A stretch of DNA of 64,000 nucleotides from Sphingobacteriales bacterium. Its GTDB lineage: Bacteria; Bacteroidota; Bacteroidia; Sphingobacteriales; Sphingobacteriaceae. Of this stretch, positions 16,260 through 24,520 are shown piece by piece. The stretch's first letter is position 1; each line of letters starts with the position of its first letter. The stretch lies in the NCBI GenBank assembly GCA_025353765.1, contig JANXOD010000020.1:1-64000 (forward strand), read 5' to 3'. The translations under genes were made by a program, and so were the position numbers. A model generated the notes under the pieces. The model ran no database searches. It was not told where the DNA came from and saw nothing but the letters and a program-made list of their open reading frames with translations.

Positions 16260-16772
16260 ATGAAATATACATTCACATTTATTTTATCTATTGGCCTTCT
16301 TCTATGTGCTTGTCGTGAGAAAGATAAAGAGTATGCTAAAACAGGCTTAGCAAAATTTGATTCGAAAGACTATAAAGGAGCCATCGCAGATTATGATAAG
16401 GCGATAGAAATTAATCCCAAAGATTCAAAGGCTTTTTATAATAGAGGTTTAGCAAAAGATGCTTTGGAAGATTATACCGGAGCGATGGCAGATTATACTA
16501 AAGCTATAGAAATTAACCCTGGAGATGCAGATGCTTATTATAATAGAGGAAGTGTGAAATCATTCTCAAAGGATTATAAAGGAGCCATCGCAGACTTTAC
16601 TACATGTATAGAGATTGATCCTAAAGAGGCAGATGTTTATAATAGCAGGGGAGCGGCTAAAGAGGAATTGCAAGATTATAGTAGCGCTATAGCTGACTAT
16701 ACTAAAGCGATAGAAATTAACCCGGATTATGCAAAGGCTTTTTATAATAGAGGGAAAGCAGAATATAAATGA
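16260..16772 (+). CDS. TPR lipoprotein, ends at a probable premature TGA
   Basis: A 170-residue exported protein with lipobox LLCAC (lipid-attached cysteine about residue 18) and four to five tandem 34-residue tetratricopeptide repeats (residues about 24-170), each with the NRGxAK...DYxGAIADYxKAIEI(N/D)P pattern. The frame does not really end at the TGA at 16770-16772: the next 30 codons, up to a TAA at 16863-16865, encode GKKDEGCLDLNKAKVLGLDS and a tail ending in KQFCK, which is how such TPR proteins normally finish. A single base change (for example TTA to TGA) explains the stop. The truncated protein keeps its repeats and may still work as an envelope protein-binding scaffold. Confidence 0.8.
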   Translation: MKYTFTFILSIGLLLCACREKDKEYAKTGLAKFDSKDYKGAIADYDKAIEINPKDSKAFYNRGLAKDALEDYTGAMADYTKAIEINPGDADAYYNRGSVKSFSKDYKGAIADFTTCIEIDPKEADVYNSRGAAKEELQDYSSAIADYTKAIEINPDYAKAFYNRGKAEYK

Positions 16773-16865
16773 GGGAAAAAAGATGAAGGATGTTTGGATT
16801 TAAATAAAGCCAAAGTCTTAGGATTAGATAGTGCTGTTATAGCTGTTAAGCAATTTTGTAAGTAA
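16773..16865 (+). pseudogene. C-terminal remnant of the TPR gene after in-frame TGA
   Basis: Thirty sense codons in the same frame as the TPR gene directly follow its TGA and end at TAA. They contain the cysteine-bearing C-terminal cap typical of Bacteroidota TPR proteins (DEGCLDLNKAK and a final FCK). There is no start codon suited to separate expression. Confidence 0.7.
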
Positions 16866-16921
16866 AGGCAAAAAATGATAAAACAGGTGATTTATTTAAG
16901 TCGTGAATAATTCTTCTCGCC

Positions 16922-16956
16922 AGGTATCAGACACTTTTGAAAAGTGTCTGATACCT
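16922..16956. repeat. GGTATCAGACACT hairpin, copy 2
   Basis: AGGTATCAGACACTTTT pairs with AAAAGTGTCTGATACCT (16940-16956) around a very short loop. It differs from the copy at 16200-16233 at one symmetric position (GTGTC versus GTATC), a compensatory change that preserves the stem. Conservation of the stem suggests the folded form matters for spread or function. Confidence 0.75.
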
Positions 16957-17000
16957 AAGATTCCGAGACCAAAGCTGATCGGTGCAAGGCTCAAAATTCT

Positions 17001-17029
17001 GGCCTAGCCAAAAAATAGGCCTGTTTTTT
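17001..17029 (+). terminator. weak terminator-like hairpin
   Basis: GGCCTA (17001-17006) pairs with TAGGCC (17016-17021), followed by TGTTTTTT. The 319-nt gap between the TPR remnant and the next lipoprotein (16866-17184) otherwise holds only the hairpin repeat at 16922-16956; I see no further gene in it. Confidence 0.4.
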
Positions 17030-17184
17030 GTTTAAACTTTCTATGTGGCTAAAAAATAAGTTTATTTTAGACCCCGGCTCTATTATTTGGTTAAAAAAAC
17101 AAACTGAATATAAATCCGAATGTTAAATTCATAAACCACATTTTTAATAAATAATACCTTAAACATATTTTTAATCTAAAAACA

Positions 17185-18291
17185 ATGAGCAACCACACCA
17201 AATTATCGCAAAAAACGAAATCAATTAGTCATTATATACTTCTAATATTAATGGGCATTAGCCTTTTTGTAAGCTCCTGCAAAAAGAAAGAAGCCGCACC
17301 TGCTGCAAAACCCGATGATGTATATGTAGCCGGATTCTTTACTTCTAAGGGTGGAAGCCAATACCCGGCTTATTGGAAAAATGGAAATTTAGTTCAACTA
17401 TCAACATCTGAGGAGGGTATTGTGAAGGCTATAGCCGTAAGCGATAAAGATGTATACTGTGTAGGATATCTTTATACAAGCCAAAATCAGATTGTTTTAT
17501 GGAAAAACAAAACACTAATTCCAGTAACTCTTAATACTGATCCAGAGGCTTCGGCTTATGGTATTGCTGTATTAAATGGTGAAGTATATGTAGCAGGCTA
17601 TCAAATTGATCCCACTAATAATAATCTTGAAGTTGCCAAATACTGGAAAATAGGCATAGATAATATACCACACGGAACACCCTTGGGTAAAGGAAGTAAT
17701 GGTAGTAACAATGCTGAAGCTTCTGCTATTGCCATATCAACTGATCATATATATGTAACAGGTTATGTAATAAGTCAGGCTACTGGCCATAGTATTGCGG
17801 TATTATGGGAAAATGGACCAATATACACATCATACCAAGAGTTAACGGATGGCAATTTTAACGCATATGGTAATGGAATTGCCATAACTGGTACAGATGC
17901 ATATATAGGTGGGGGAGAAAATGGTACTGTAAAATACTGGAAGAATGATAAAAACCAAGTCACCGCTGTTGGTTCGGTGAATCATTCGGCTGCCAGCTAT
18001 AATTGTATTGCCCTAAATGGGAATAAGGTATACATGGCCGGAACTGATCATTCGGGAGTTGTATATAAAGCGATGTACTGGAATAACGTGACACCTGTTC
18101 CATTAAATGGTGGTAATGGTGTTAATGAGTACGCCTATCAAACAGCCGTAGCTGGCAATAACGTATATGTAACCGGAGGTAATGATATTAGTAATGCAAG
18201 TTACCTTTGGAGAAATGGCAGCCTTGTGCCTCCATTTGACGGCAAAGATAAGACTATTTCTGCTACTGCCTTATATGTGGTTAAGAACTAA
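17185..18291 (+). CDS. repeat-rich surface lipoprotein, paralogue A
   Basis: A 368-residue lipoprotein with an unusually long N-terminal segment before the lipobox: residues 1-16 are polar, about 17-33 hydrophobic, and the sequence reaches VSSC at about residue 36 followed by KKKEA. The mature part consists of about six to seven repeats of 45-50 residues built on VYVAGY...YWKNG..., each giving several short beta strands, which suggests a beta-propeller. A close paralogue with the same signal region lies at 23406-24476. I do not recognise a characterised family; a surface-exposed binding role is inferred. Confidence 0.7.
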   Translation: MSNHTKLSQKTKSISHYILLILMGISLFVSSCKKKEAAPAAKPDDVYVAGFFTSKGGSQYPAYWKNGNLVQLSTSEEGIVKAIAVSDKDVYCVGYLYTSQNQIVLWKNKTLIPVTLNTDPEASAYGIAVLNGEVYVAGYQIDPTNNNLEVAKYWKIGIDNIPHGTPLGKGSNGSNNAEASAIAISTDHIYVTGYVISQATGHSIAVLWENGPIYTSYQELTDGNFNAYGNGIAITGTDAYIGGGENGTVKYWKNDKNQVTAVGSVNHSAASYNCIALNGNKVYMAGTDHSGVVYKAMYWNNVTPVPLNGGNGVNEYAYQTAVAGNNVYVTGGNDISNASYLWRNGSLVPPFDGKDKTISATALYVVKN

Positions 18292-18417
18292 AACTATATA
18301 AAAATTACAAAGTCACGGGGTTTCAGGGGTCGTAAGATATTGATGCCGAAGTCTTATTTGTGGTAAAGAATTAGGGGAAATAAAACCTGGAATAAGAATT
18401 TATAATTGGCGGCGCAA

Positions 18418-18446
18418 CTGAATACTTTGTGCCGCCATTATTATTT
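18418..18446. terminator. bidirectional hairpin between convergent genes
   Basis: GGCGGCGCA (18418-18426) pairs with TGTGCCGCC (18438-18446) including one G-U pair. It lies between two convergent genes and is flanked by AT-rich sequence on both sides, so it could end transcription from either direction. Confidence 0.5.
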
Positions 18447-18464
18447 AGCCTAACATAATGGCCA

Positions 18465-19784
18465 TTAATTATTCACCTTATTATACATCCTTACTAAATC
18501 AGTTAAATTACTATAAGAGTTTTTGCTTGGATGAGTTTTCATATATTCTGAAAACGGTGGAGCGGAGATGCTGAAGAATGATTTAAACGTATCAGCAAAA
18601 TTAGAATTTGAAATTAATACCGGGCTTTCAGTACCTTTTGCAATTAAATAAGATTTTAAGGTTCTATCGGGACTTTCATCAAGTTTCTGATTATTGAAGA
18701 TCATATTCCGTGCATCATAATACAACTTAATCTTTCCATCTGCCAATAGAGGATAAAATACTTTTTTCCCATCTAGCGGAGAGGTATAACTATCAAACAC
18801 CAAAGGAATATTGTTTACATATTTTACAATCCGTTTAATATCCTCACCTTTTAAATTGATTTTATGGCCATCTGGCATAATGAAATTAGCTTTATTAATA
18901 ATACCTAATGACAGGCTAGATGCTCCTTCCATTTTAAGATTTCCTTTTAATATATCCCTGGAGTTTAAAACCACATAATCTGTATTAATAGCAAATAAAG
19001 ATCGGTCTGCCTCCATATTATAAAGGCCAGTTACTCTCAATAAATTTGCAGGAGATTTCATTATGTGCTCCCTTTTAACGGCCTTTTGCACCTCTTCCGA
19101 ATCTCCGAAGACTGTACTAAAAAAATCTGTACTTGTATAGTCCACATAAACCAGCAACGATGGATTGTTAGATTTAATGATGTAATAATCAGCCATACGT
19201 TCAGGGTCTGCGTACAATGTTATTTTCCCTTCCACCAGGCGTTGAATAAATTTAACCTGGTTAGAGGAGCTGATATGTTTACTTTCAAAACAAGACCAAC
19301 CATTATAAGTAAGCTTTTGTAATAAATGGATATCCTCATATAAGTATTTTTTTGAGGAAGTAGCATGAATACTTTTCCCCGGATTTAAACCATTATTATC
19401 AATTGGCGGATCTAACTCTACTACCTGCTGTTCAACATAAGAAGATTGAAAACCAAAGGCTTTAATATCTTCTGGCAGTAAGATTTGCTCCTTGTTATTT
19501 TCTAATCCATCGGGCAGAAAAGCAATTTTTTTCAATTCTTCCCCACTTGTGGGTTGAGTATCCGCATTTTTATTCCAGTCTGGTGTGGCTAAACTCCTCA
19601 AGGTCTCTCCATTCTTAATTTTACCAATGATGGTATCGCCTTTTAAATTAACGATATACCCCATTCTGTATGAATTAGTAGGTGGCGCATCCACATAATC
19701 AGTAAAATAAATACTTTTTTGTGCGAAGCTTGTCTCTATCCCCATAAGGGAGATGAATAGTATAAGGGCATTAATTTTTTTCAC
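18465..19784 (-). CDS. unknown exported protein
   Basis: A 439-residue protein with a signal peptide ending near TSFAQ (about residue 21). The mature part contains an N-terminal segment starting YIVNLKGDTIIGKIKNG, a pattern common to many Bacteroidota exported proteins, and it appears twice more in diverged form (NTDYVVLNSRDILKGNLK, PLLADGKIKLYYDARN). This suggests repeated small beta-rich domains. No catalytic motif is visible. It is monocistronic, on the opposite strand to the lipoproteins around it. No function is proposed. Confidence 0.65.
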   Translation of the reverse strand: MKKINALILFISLMGIETSFAQKSIYFTDYVDAPPTNSYRMGYIVNLKGDTIIGKIKNGETLRSLATPDWNKNADTQPTSGEELKKIAFLPDGLENNKEQILLPEDIKAFGFQSSYVEQQVVELDPPIDNNGLNPGKSIHATSSKKYLYEDIHLLQKLTYNGWSCFESKHISSSNQVKFIQRLVEGKITLYADPERMADYYIIKSNNPSLLVYVDYTSTDFFSTVFGDSEEVQKAVKREHIMKSPANLLRVTGLYNMEADRSLFAINTDYVVLNSRDILKGNLKMEGASSLSLGIINKANFIMPDGHKINLKGEDIKRIVKYVNNIPLVFDSYTSPLDGKKVFYPLLADGKIKLYYDARNMIFNNQKLDESPDRTLKSYLIAKGTESPVLISNSNFADTFKSFFSISAPPFSEYMKTHPSKNSYSNLTDLVRMYNKVNN

Positions 19785-19986
19785 TTTGTCTTTTTAACAG
19801 TTGATCTATGCGTGTATGAAAGTCAATTTTGGCTTATTTAATTTTCGAATATATTGCTTTTACATAAGTAGAAATGCAACAATTTAGTATCATTACGACA
19901 ATAATTTAACCGGTATGGGGGAATTGAGTTTATCGTGGTGTCTTAGTAGTTGATTATAATGTAGTAATCATTTAAATTATGAAAAC

Positions 19987-20436
19987 ATGAAAATTTATAT
20001 TTGGACCCTAATCTTGGGTTGTTTATCCGTGTTAACTGCTTGTAAAAAAGACAGTAATAATGTTATTGTTCCTACTCCGGTATTAGAAAGTAAGATAGTT
20101 ACTTATGAAATTTTTAGTGACCACGATTATACCGGACCTGAAGGAGATAATAAGTTCGTAGAAATAAAATTGGGTCTTGGTAGAATAAATAAAAAAACAG
20201 GCATTACAGAAATTGTATTTGATACTACCTTGACTATGCAACCTCTTCGTAATTTGCCTTTGGAAGAGCACAAATTATCTATACAGAAAAGCATTCCTAA
20301 TATAAATAATGATCTGGAATTGCTTCAAGTTAGTTATAGTATTAGGACAATAGTTAATGGCTTTACATCTACATATGCTGAGGGTGTACCTATGAATGAA
20401 AAGGAAACATCTAAAATGGTAACAATAAAACTATAG
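19987..20436 (+). CDS. small unknown lipoprotein
   Basis: A 149-residue exported protein with a lipoprotein signal peptide and lipobox LTAC (cysteine at about residue 19) followed by KKDSN. The mature domain of about 125 residues is predicted beta-rich (YEIFSDHDYTG, VEIKLGLGRIN, FDTTLTMQPL, VSYSIRTIVNG) and resembles a single immunoglobulin- or transthyretin-like sandwich, but no family is recognised. A strong terminator follows directly. It is monocistronic. Confidence 0.65.
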   Translation: MKIYIWTLILGCLSVLTACKKDSNNVIVPTPVLESKIVTYEIFSDHDYTGPEGDNKFVEIKLGLGRINKKTGITEIVFDTTLTMQPLRNLPLEEHKLSIQKSIPNINNDLELLQVSYSIRTIVNGFTSTYAEGVPMNEKETSKMVTIKL

Positions 20437-20454
20437 TCTACTACATATAAAATT

Positions 20455-20489
20455 ACCAGGTGATCATCAAAGATGATCACCTGGTTTTA
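20455..20489 (+). terminator. strong intrinsic terminator
   Basis: ACCAGGTGATCATC (20455-20468) and GATGATCACCTGGT (20472-20485) form a perfect 14-bp stem with an AAA loop followed by TTT. It closes the transcript of the small lipoprotein and isolates prfB. Confidence 0.85.
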
Positions 20490-20539
20490 GGTTTCACCTT
20501 TCAACAACAACAATCTTATCCAAAATAACATGAAATTTT

Positions 20540-20547
20540 TACCTTTG
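20540..20547 (+). promoter_or_regulatory. -7 promoter element of prfB
   Basis: TACCTTTG matches TAnnTTTG and ends 5 nt before the prfB ATG at 20553, predicting a leaderless or almost leaderless message. No good TTG is seen at -33. Confidence 0.5.
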
Positions 20548-20552
20548 CTTTC

Positions 20553-21630
20553 ATGACTAAGGAAAATATCCAGGATTTAAGAGACAGAATAACGTCTCTG
20601 AGGAGGCATCTTTGACATCGACAAGAAGCTCGATGAACTCAAAAATGAACAAGACATTGCTTTAAGACCGAACTTTTGGGATAATCCTAAAGAAGCCGAA
20701 AAAGCGCTCCATTCTATCAATAACAAAAAAAAATGGACTGATGCTTACCAGGATGCCGACGCAACCGTGGAAGACGCAACCGTTATGCTTGATTTTTTTC
20801 AATCCGACGATGCTTCGGAAGCTGATTTAAAAGAACAGTTTGAACTGGCCACGAAAAAGGTAGAAGAACTGGAATTTAAAAATATGCTCAGTTCTGAAGA
20901 AGATCAGTTAAATGCGGTGATGCAGATTACAGCCGGCGCCGGCGGTACAGAAAGTTGTGATTGGGCTGCCATGCTTATGCGTATGTATATTATGTGGGGC
21001 GAAAAACATAAGTTTAAAGTTTCTGAACAGGATTGCCAGGAAGGAGAGGTTGCCGGTATAAAAACAGTTACCATTCAGTTTGAAGGTAATTTTGCATACG
21101 GGTATTTAAAAGGCGAAAATGGAGTTCATCGCTTGGTCCGCATATCGCCATTTGATTCAAATGCCAAACGCCATACTTCTTTTGCTTCTGTATATGTTTA
21201 TCCCTTGGTTGATGATACGATAGAAATTGATGTGAACCCGGCTGATATCGAATTCGAAACTTTTAGATCAGGAGGTGCAGGCGGTCAGAATGTAAATAAA
21301 GTAGAAACTGCTGTTCGTTTATATCATAAACCTTCAGGGATTATTATTAAAAATCAGGAATCAAGATCACAATTGCAGAATAAAGAAAACGCTATTCGCT
21401 TATTAAAATCTCAACTATACGAAGCAGAAATGCGTAAACGCAGAGAAGCTTCTGCCGCTGTTGAAGGTAATAAGAAGAAGATTGAATGGGGTTCACAAAT
21501 TAGAAACTATGTATTGCATCCTTATAAATTAGTAAAAGATTTGCGTACTGATTACGAGACTTCTAATGCCCAAGCAGTGTTAGATGGTGATCTGGATGAA
21601 TTTTTGAAAGCGTATTTGATGGAATTTTAA
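20553..21630 (+). CDS. prfB: peptide chain release factor 2, programmed +1 frameshift
   Basis: RF2 recognises UAA and UGA stop codons and triggers peptide release. The coding sequence is in two parts: 20 codons from the ATG at 20553 to CTT at 20610-20612, then an in-frame TGA at 20613-20615, with translation continuing in the +1 frame from GAC at 20614 to 21630, giving 358 residues. The slip site is the classic CTT TGA C, preceded by AGGAGG at 20601-20606 as the internal Shine-Dalgarno-like stimulator. The stop-codon-recognition tripeptide SPF (about 198-200) and the catalytic GGQ (243-245) confirm RF2. Low RF2 lets ribosomes shift and make more RF2, an autoregulatory loop. Reading only the +1 frame would misplace the start at an internal codon. 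Confidence 0.95.
20601..20616 (+). promoter_or_regulatory. prfB frameshift signal
   Basis: AGGAGG CAT CTT TGA C: the purine-rich stimulator sits 3 nt before the CTT-TGA slip codons, the same spacing as in the well-studied E. coli signal (AGGGGG TAT CTT TGA C). Confidence 0.95.
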
Positions 21631-21657
21631 GGTAATTCTAAAAAATCTGTTTTCAAA

Positions 21658-22527
21658 TTATAGATCTTCAGTAGTATTAAAAATAGATAATAGCTCTTGT
21701 AGTTCATTCGCTTTTTCAATAGCAGAAAGTTTCTCGTAAGAGCTAATCAAGTTTCTAATCACACGTTTTACAATCTCCACATTGCTGCAAGGTTCATAAA
21801 AATGTTTATCAGGCTTTAAGTTTAGTTGTTTTAGAAATGAATCTACATCATTACGTCCAAAAAGAAAACCTTTATTAAATGCGTTAATATAAAATAGAAT
21901 ACCGCCTTCGTAGTTGCTTCGCTGACTTTCATCAACATAAGCCAGAATAAAATGTTGCGGTAGATTTACACCATAAATAGGTATATCCAGTTTTTGGGCA
22001 ATTACAGAATAAATAACTGCCAATAAAATCTGGTTTCCCTTTTTAGATTCAAGAACCTGACTGAGATATGAGTTTTGCGGATCCTGATGATTACTTGTGT
22101 TTCCGGAAAAGCCATGATTAATATACAGAACTTGATTTATTAGTTTAACTTTTTCCACCGCACTCATTTCATAAAGCAGCTGCATCCAGATATCCCGTTT
22201 AATGGCTTCTATTTGATTAATGATTTTCTGTTCATCCAGATCGGGATACTGATATTTATTCAGGATGATAATTCCTTGTAAGAGATCAAAAGAGCCACCC
22301 AAATACCATAATTCGAGTTCACGTTTAACATTTTGGAACTGAATTTTATGAACCAGATTTTCAATACGCTCTTGTAAAAAAGCATCGAAAGATTGCTCCC
22401 AGGCATTTTCCAGATATTCAATTATATCATAACCATAAGATAATAGCTTGTTTTCTACATGAGTAGATACCTCATTATCCGGGTCATCCAGTAATTTAAT
22501 TAATGCTTCAATCTCTTTGTTATCCAT
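21658..22527 (-). CDS. SirB1-like transglutaminase-fold protein
   Basis: A 289-residue cytoplasmic protein of the SirB1/transglutaminase-like family. The central segment with NHGFSGNTSNHQDPQNSYLS, KKGNQILLAVIYSVIAQKLDIPIYGVNLPQHFILAY is the family core. Where active transglutaminase-like enzymes have a cysteine this region shows GNQ, so it is probably a binding rather than a catalytic protein. A helical N-terminal part of about 110 residues precedes it. It is divergent from the methyltransferase gene across about 50 nt. The role of SirB1 proteins is not established. Confidence 0.82.
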   Translation of the reverse strand: MDNKEIEALIKLLDDPDNEVSTHVENKLLSYGYDIIEYLENAWEQSFDAFLQERIENLVHKIQFQNVKRELELWYLGGSFDLLQGIIILNKYQYPDLDEQKIINQIEAIKRDIWMQLLYEMSAVEKVKLINQVLYINHGFSGNTSNHQDPQNSYLSQVLESKKGNQILLAVIYSVIAQKLDIPIYGVNLPQHFILAYVDESQRSNYEGGILFYINAFNKGFLFGRNDVDSFLKQLNLKPDKHFYEPCSNVEIVKRVIRNLISSYEKLSAIEKANELQELLSIFNTTEDL

Positions 22528-22567
22528 TGGAATAGCTAATTTACCATTATTCTTACAAACCTTTGTC

Positions 22568-22575
22568 TATTTTTG
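22568..22575 (+). promoter_or_regulatory. -7 promoter element 5 nt before the start codon
   Basis: TATTTTTG (TAnnTTTG) ends 5 nt before the ATG at 22581. It overlaps the alternative TTG start at 22563, which makes that start implausible. Confidence 0.45.
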
Positions 22576-22580
22576 CCTTT

Positions 22581-23366
22581 ATGTTAAACATGCAACTGGC
22601 ACTAGATTACGTGTATCATCGCCTTAAAGCAAAAACGCGTCATGGTGTTCATTCTCCCTTTGTTTACCATTTGGTTGACGAAATAATTTACGATTTTCAT
22701 GCCAAAAAAACCTACATCGATATAGAACAATTGCGTAAAGACTTATTAAAGGATAAACGCTTTATAACAATCACAGATTTAGGAGCTGGCTCGCATGTTA
22801 ATAATAATAAAAAAAAGAAGGTAAAAGTCTTAGCTAAAAATGCACTTAAACCAACCCGCCTAGCACAACTTATCTATCGTTTAGCTCATTATTTTGCACC
22901 GAAAAATGTTATTGAATTAGGTACGTGTTTAGGTATTACAACTGCTTATCTGGCAAAAGCTGCTCCATTAGCAAGAGTTATAAGTATTGAAGGTTGCCCC
23001 GAAACAGCCGAAATTGCCAAAGATAATTTACAAAAACTCAACATACAAAATGCGGAGCTTTTAACAGGAGATTTTGATACTCTATTGCCTGATGTTATAG
23101 CCCAATTGCCAGAGCTTGATTTTATTTTTATTGATGGTAATCACCGTAAACAAGCAACATTAAATTATTTTGAATGGTGTCTTCCTAAGCTTAGTAAAAA
23201 TTCAATTATGATTTTTGATGATATCTATTGGAGTAAAGGCATGAAAGAAGCATGGCAGGAGATTAAAAATCATCCGAAAGTTACCCTAACCATTGATCTT
23301 TTCTGGATCGGCTTGGTATTTGTTAGGTCAGGCCAGGCGAAAGAAGATTTTAAGATTAGGTTTTAG
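22581..23366 (+). CDS. O-methyltransferase-like SAM-dependent methyltransferase
   Basis: A 261-residue methyltransferase of the class I fold (O-methyltransferase 3/24-type). The SAM motif is ELGTCLGITTAYLAKAAP at about residues 112-129, followed by the acidic residue in ISIEGCPE, and a late LDFIFIDGNHRKQATLNYFEW that matches the caffeoyl-CoA/catechol-type motif with its metal-side aspartate; IMIFDDIYWSKGM follows. The substrate is unknown. I take the ATG at 22581 because a promoter element ends 5 nt before it; an upstream TTG lies inside that element, and ATG 22590 is the alternative. It is divergent from the SirB1-like gene. Confidence 0.82.
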   Translation: MLNMQLALDYVYHRLKAKTRHGVHSPFVYHLVDEIIYDFHAKKTYIDIEQLRKDLLKDKRFITITDLGAGSHVNNNKKKKVKVLAKNALKPTRLAQLIYRLAHYFAPKNVIELGTCLGITTAYLAKAAPLARVISIEGCPETAEIAKDNLQKLNIQNAELLTGDFDTLLPDVIAQLPELDFIFIDGNHRKQATLNYFEWCLPKLSKNSIMIFDDIYWSKGMKEAWQEIKNHPKVTLTIDLFWIGLVFVRSGQAKEDFKIRF

Positions 23367-23372
23367 AAATAG

Positions 23373-23380
23373 TACTTTTG
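23373..23380 (+). promoter_or_regulatory. -7 promoter element for the repeat lipoprotein
   Basis: TACTTTTG (TAnnTTTG) lies 25 nt before the ATG at 23406. The same octamer occurs before the deoxyhypusine-synthase-like gene (25723) and the actA operon (26890). Confidence 0.5.
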
Positions 23381-23405
23381 CAGATAAACTTTAAAAATAA
23401 AAACC

Positions 23406-24476
23406 ATGAAACACTTAAACAATTTAACTCCAAAAGCAAAATTACTTAGCCAATATATGGTTATCATACTAATGGGATTTAGTCTTTCCATTGTATCATG
23501 TAAAAAGAAAGAAGCTAAACCTATAGCTAAAATTACAGATGTTTATGTAGCCGGATCTGTTATATTAACGAATGGTAATAAAGCATATGATACACCTGCA
23601 TATTGGAAAAATGGCACCCAAAATCTTCTTTCGCAATTAGAAGCTGGTAGTGTAACAGCAATAACAGTACATGGAAATGATGTGTATGCTGTTGGATATC
23701 TTTATGCAAATCCAGATCAAATTGTTTATTGGAGAAATACTGATAAAGGAGTTGTTATAGCCGATGCTAATATGGCCTATGCCAGAGGAATTGCTGTATC
23801 ATCAGATGGCCATGTGTATATAGTCGGTTATGATATTAGTGAAGGCACTCATTTTGCCAAATACTGGAAAGATGGAAATCTAATGCCACTTAGTGCCGCT
23901 GCCTCAGAAGCATATAGTATCGCAGTATCTAACACAAATGTTTATGTTTCAGGTTATGAAAATAATAGTACTTATAACATTGCTACCTACTGGAAAATAG
24001 GAACACCTGCTGGTACAGTATTAGCAACAGAAGATACTCCTACTAAAAATTCATACGGATATGGTATTGCTGTATCTGGTACAGATGTTTATGTATCTGG
24101 TAGAGAGGGTAGCACAGTAAAATACTGGAAGAACAATAAGACTAATGTTTTTTCTATTGGTACCAATACATCATATACCTATTTTAATGGTATTGCTGTT
24201 AAGGGAAGTGATGTTTATGTAGCTGGATATGATTTCGATTTTGTAGATTTTAAGCCTAAGTATTGGAAAGGTACAGCAGAAACCTTCCTTACCGCAGATG
24301 CTCAAACTACTACTACAGCTTCTCAAATAGCGGTAGTCGGAAATGATGTATATGTTACCGGACTAGAGGCTACTAATAATACGAGTTACCTTTGGAAAAA
24401 TGGCGGTTTAGTAGCACCATTTAATAATGGAAATACAACAATTAATGCAACTGCCCTTTGTGTAGTTGAGAAATAA
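23406..24476 (+). CDS. repeat-rich surface lipoprotein, paralogue B
   Basis: A 356-residue lipoprotein closely related to the one at 17185-18291, including the unusual polar leader, lipobox VSC and KKKEA(K/A)P spacer, and the six to seven VYVAGY...YWKNG... repeats ending in a shared C-terminus (SYLWKNGGLVAPF...INATALCVVEK). The two differ most in loop lengths between repeats. A beta-propeller fold and surface binding role are inferred. It has its own promoter and a strong terminator, so it is monocistronic. Confidence 0.7.
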   Translation: MKHLNNLTPKAKLLSQYMVIILMGFSLSIVSCKKKEAKPIAKITDVYVAGSVILTNGNKAYDTPAYWKNGTQNLLSQLEAGSVTAITVHGNDVYAVGYLYANPDQIVYWRNTDKGVVIADANMAYARGIAVSSDGHVYIVGYDISEGTHFAKYWKDGNLMPLSAAASEAYSIAVSNTNVYVSGYENNSTYNIATYWKIGTPAGTVLATEDTPTKNSYGYGIAVSGTDVYVSGREGSTVKYWKNNKTNVFSIGTNTSYTYFNGIAVKGSDVYVAGYDFDFVDFKPKYWKGTAETFLTADAQTTTTASQIAVVGNDVYVTGLEATNNTSYLWKNGGLVAPFNNGNTTINATALCVVEK

Positions 24477-24479
24477 AAT

Positions 24480-24520
24480 AATAGTGGTTGCAGAACTTTA
24501 TGTTCTGCAACCACTATTTT
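24480..24520. terminator. bidirectional terminator between convergent genes
   Basis: AATAGTGGTTGCAGAAC (24480-24496) and its exact reverse complement (24502-24518) make a 17-bp stem with a 5-nt loop, flanked by A/T runs on both sides. It ends right at the stop codon of the convergent outer-membrane gene. Confidence 0.8.

Noticed and set aside
20767-21630. Short release-factor frame starting at an internal ATG
   Set aside because: The complete prfB begins at 20553 and reaches this frame by programmed +1 frameshifting.
22563-22580. TTG start for the O-methyltransferase-like gene
   Set aside because: The TTG lies directly ahead of and overlaps the region of a TAnnTTTG promoter element; the ATG at 22581 or 22590 is more plausible.
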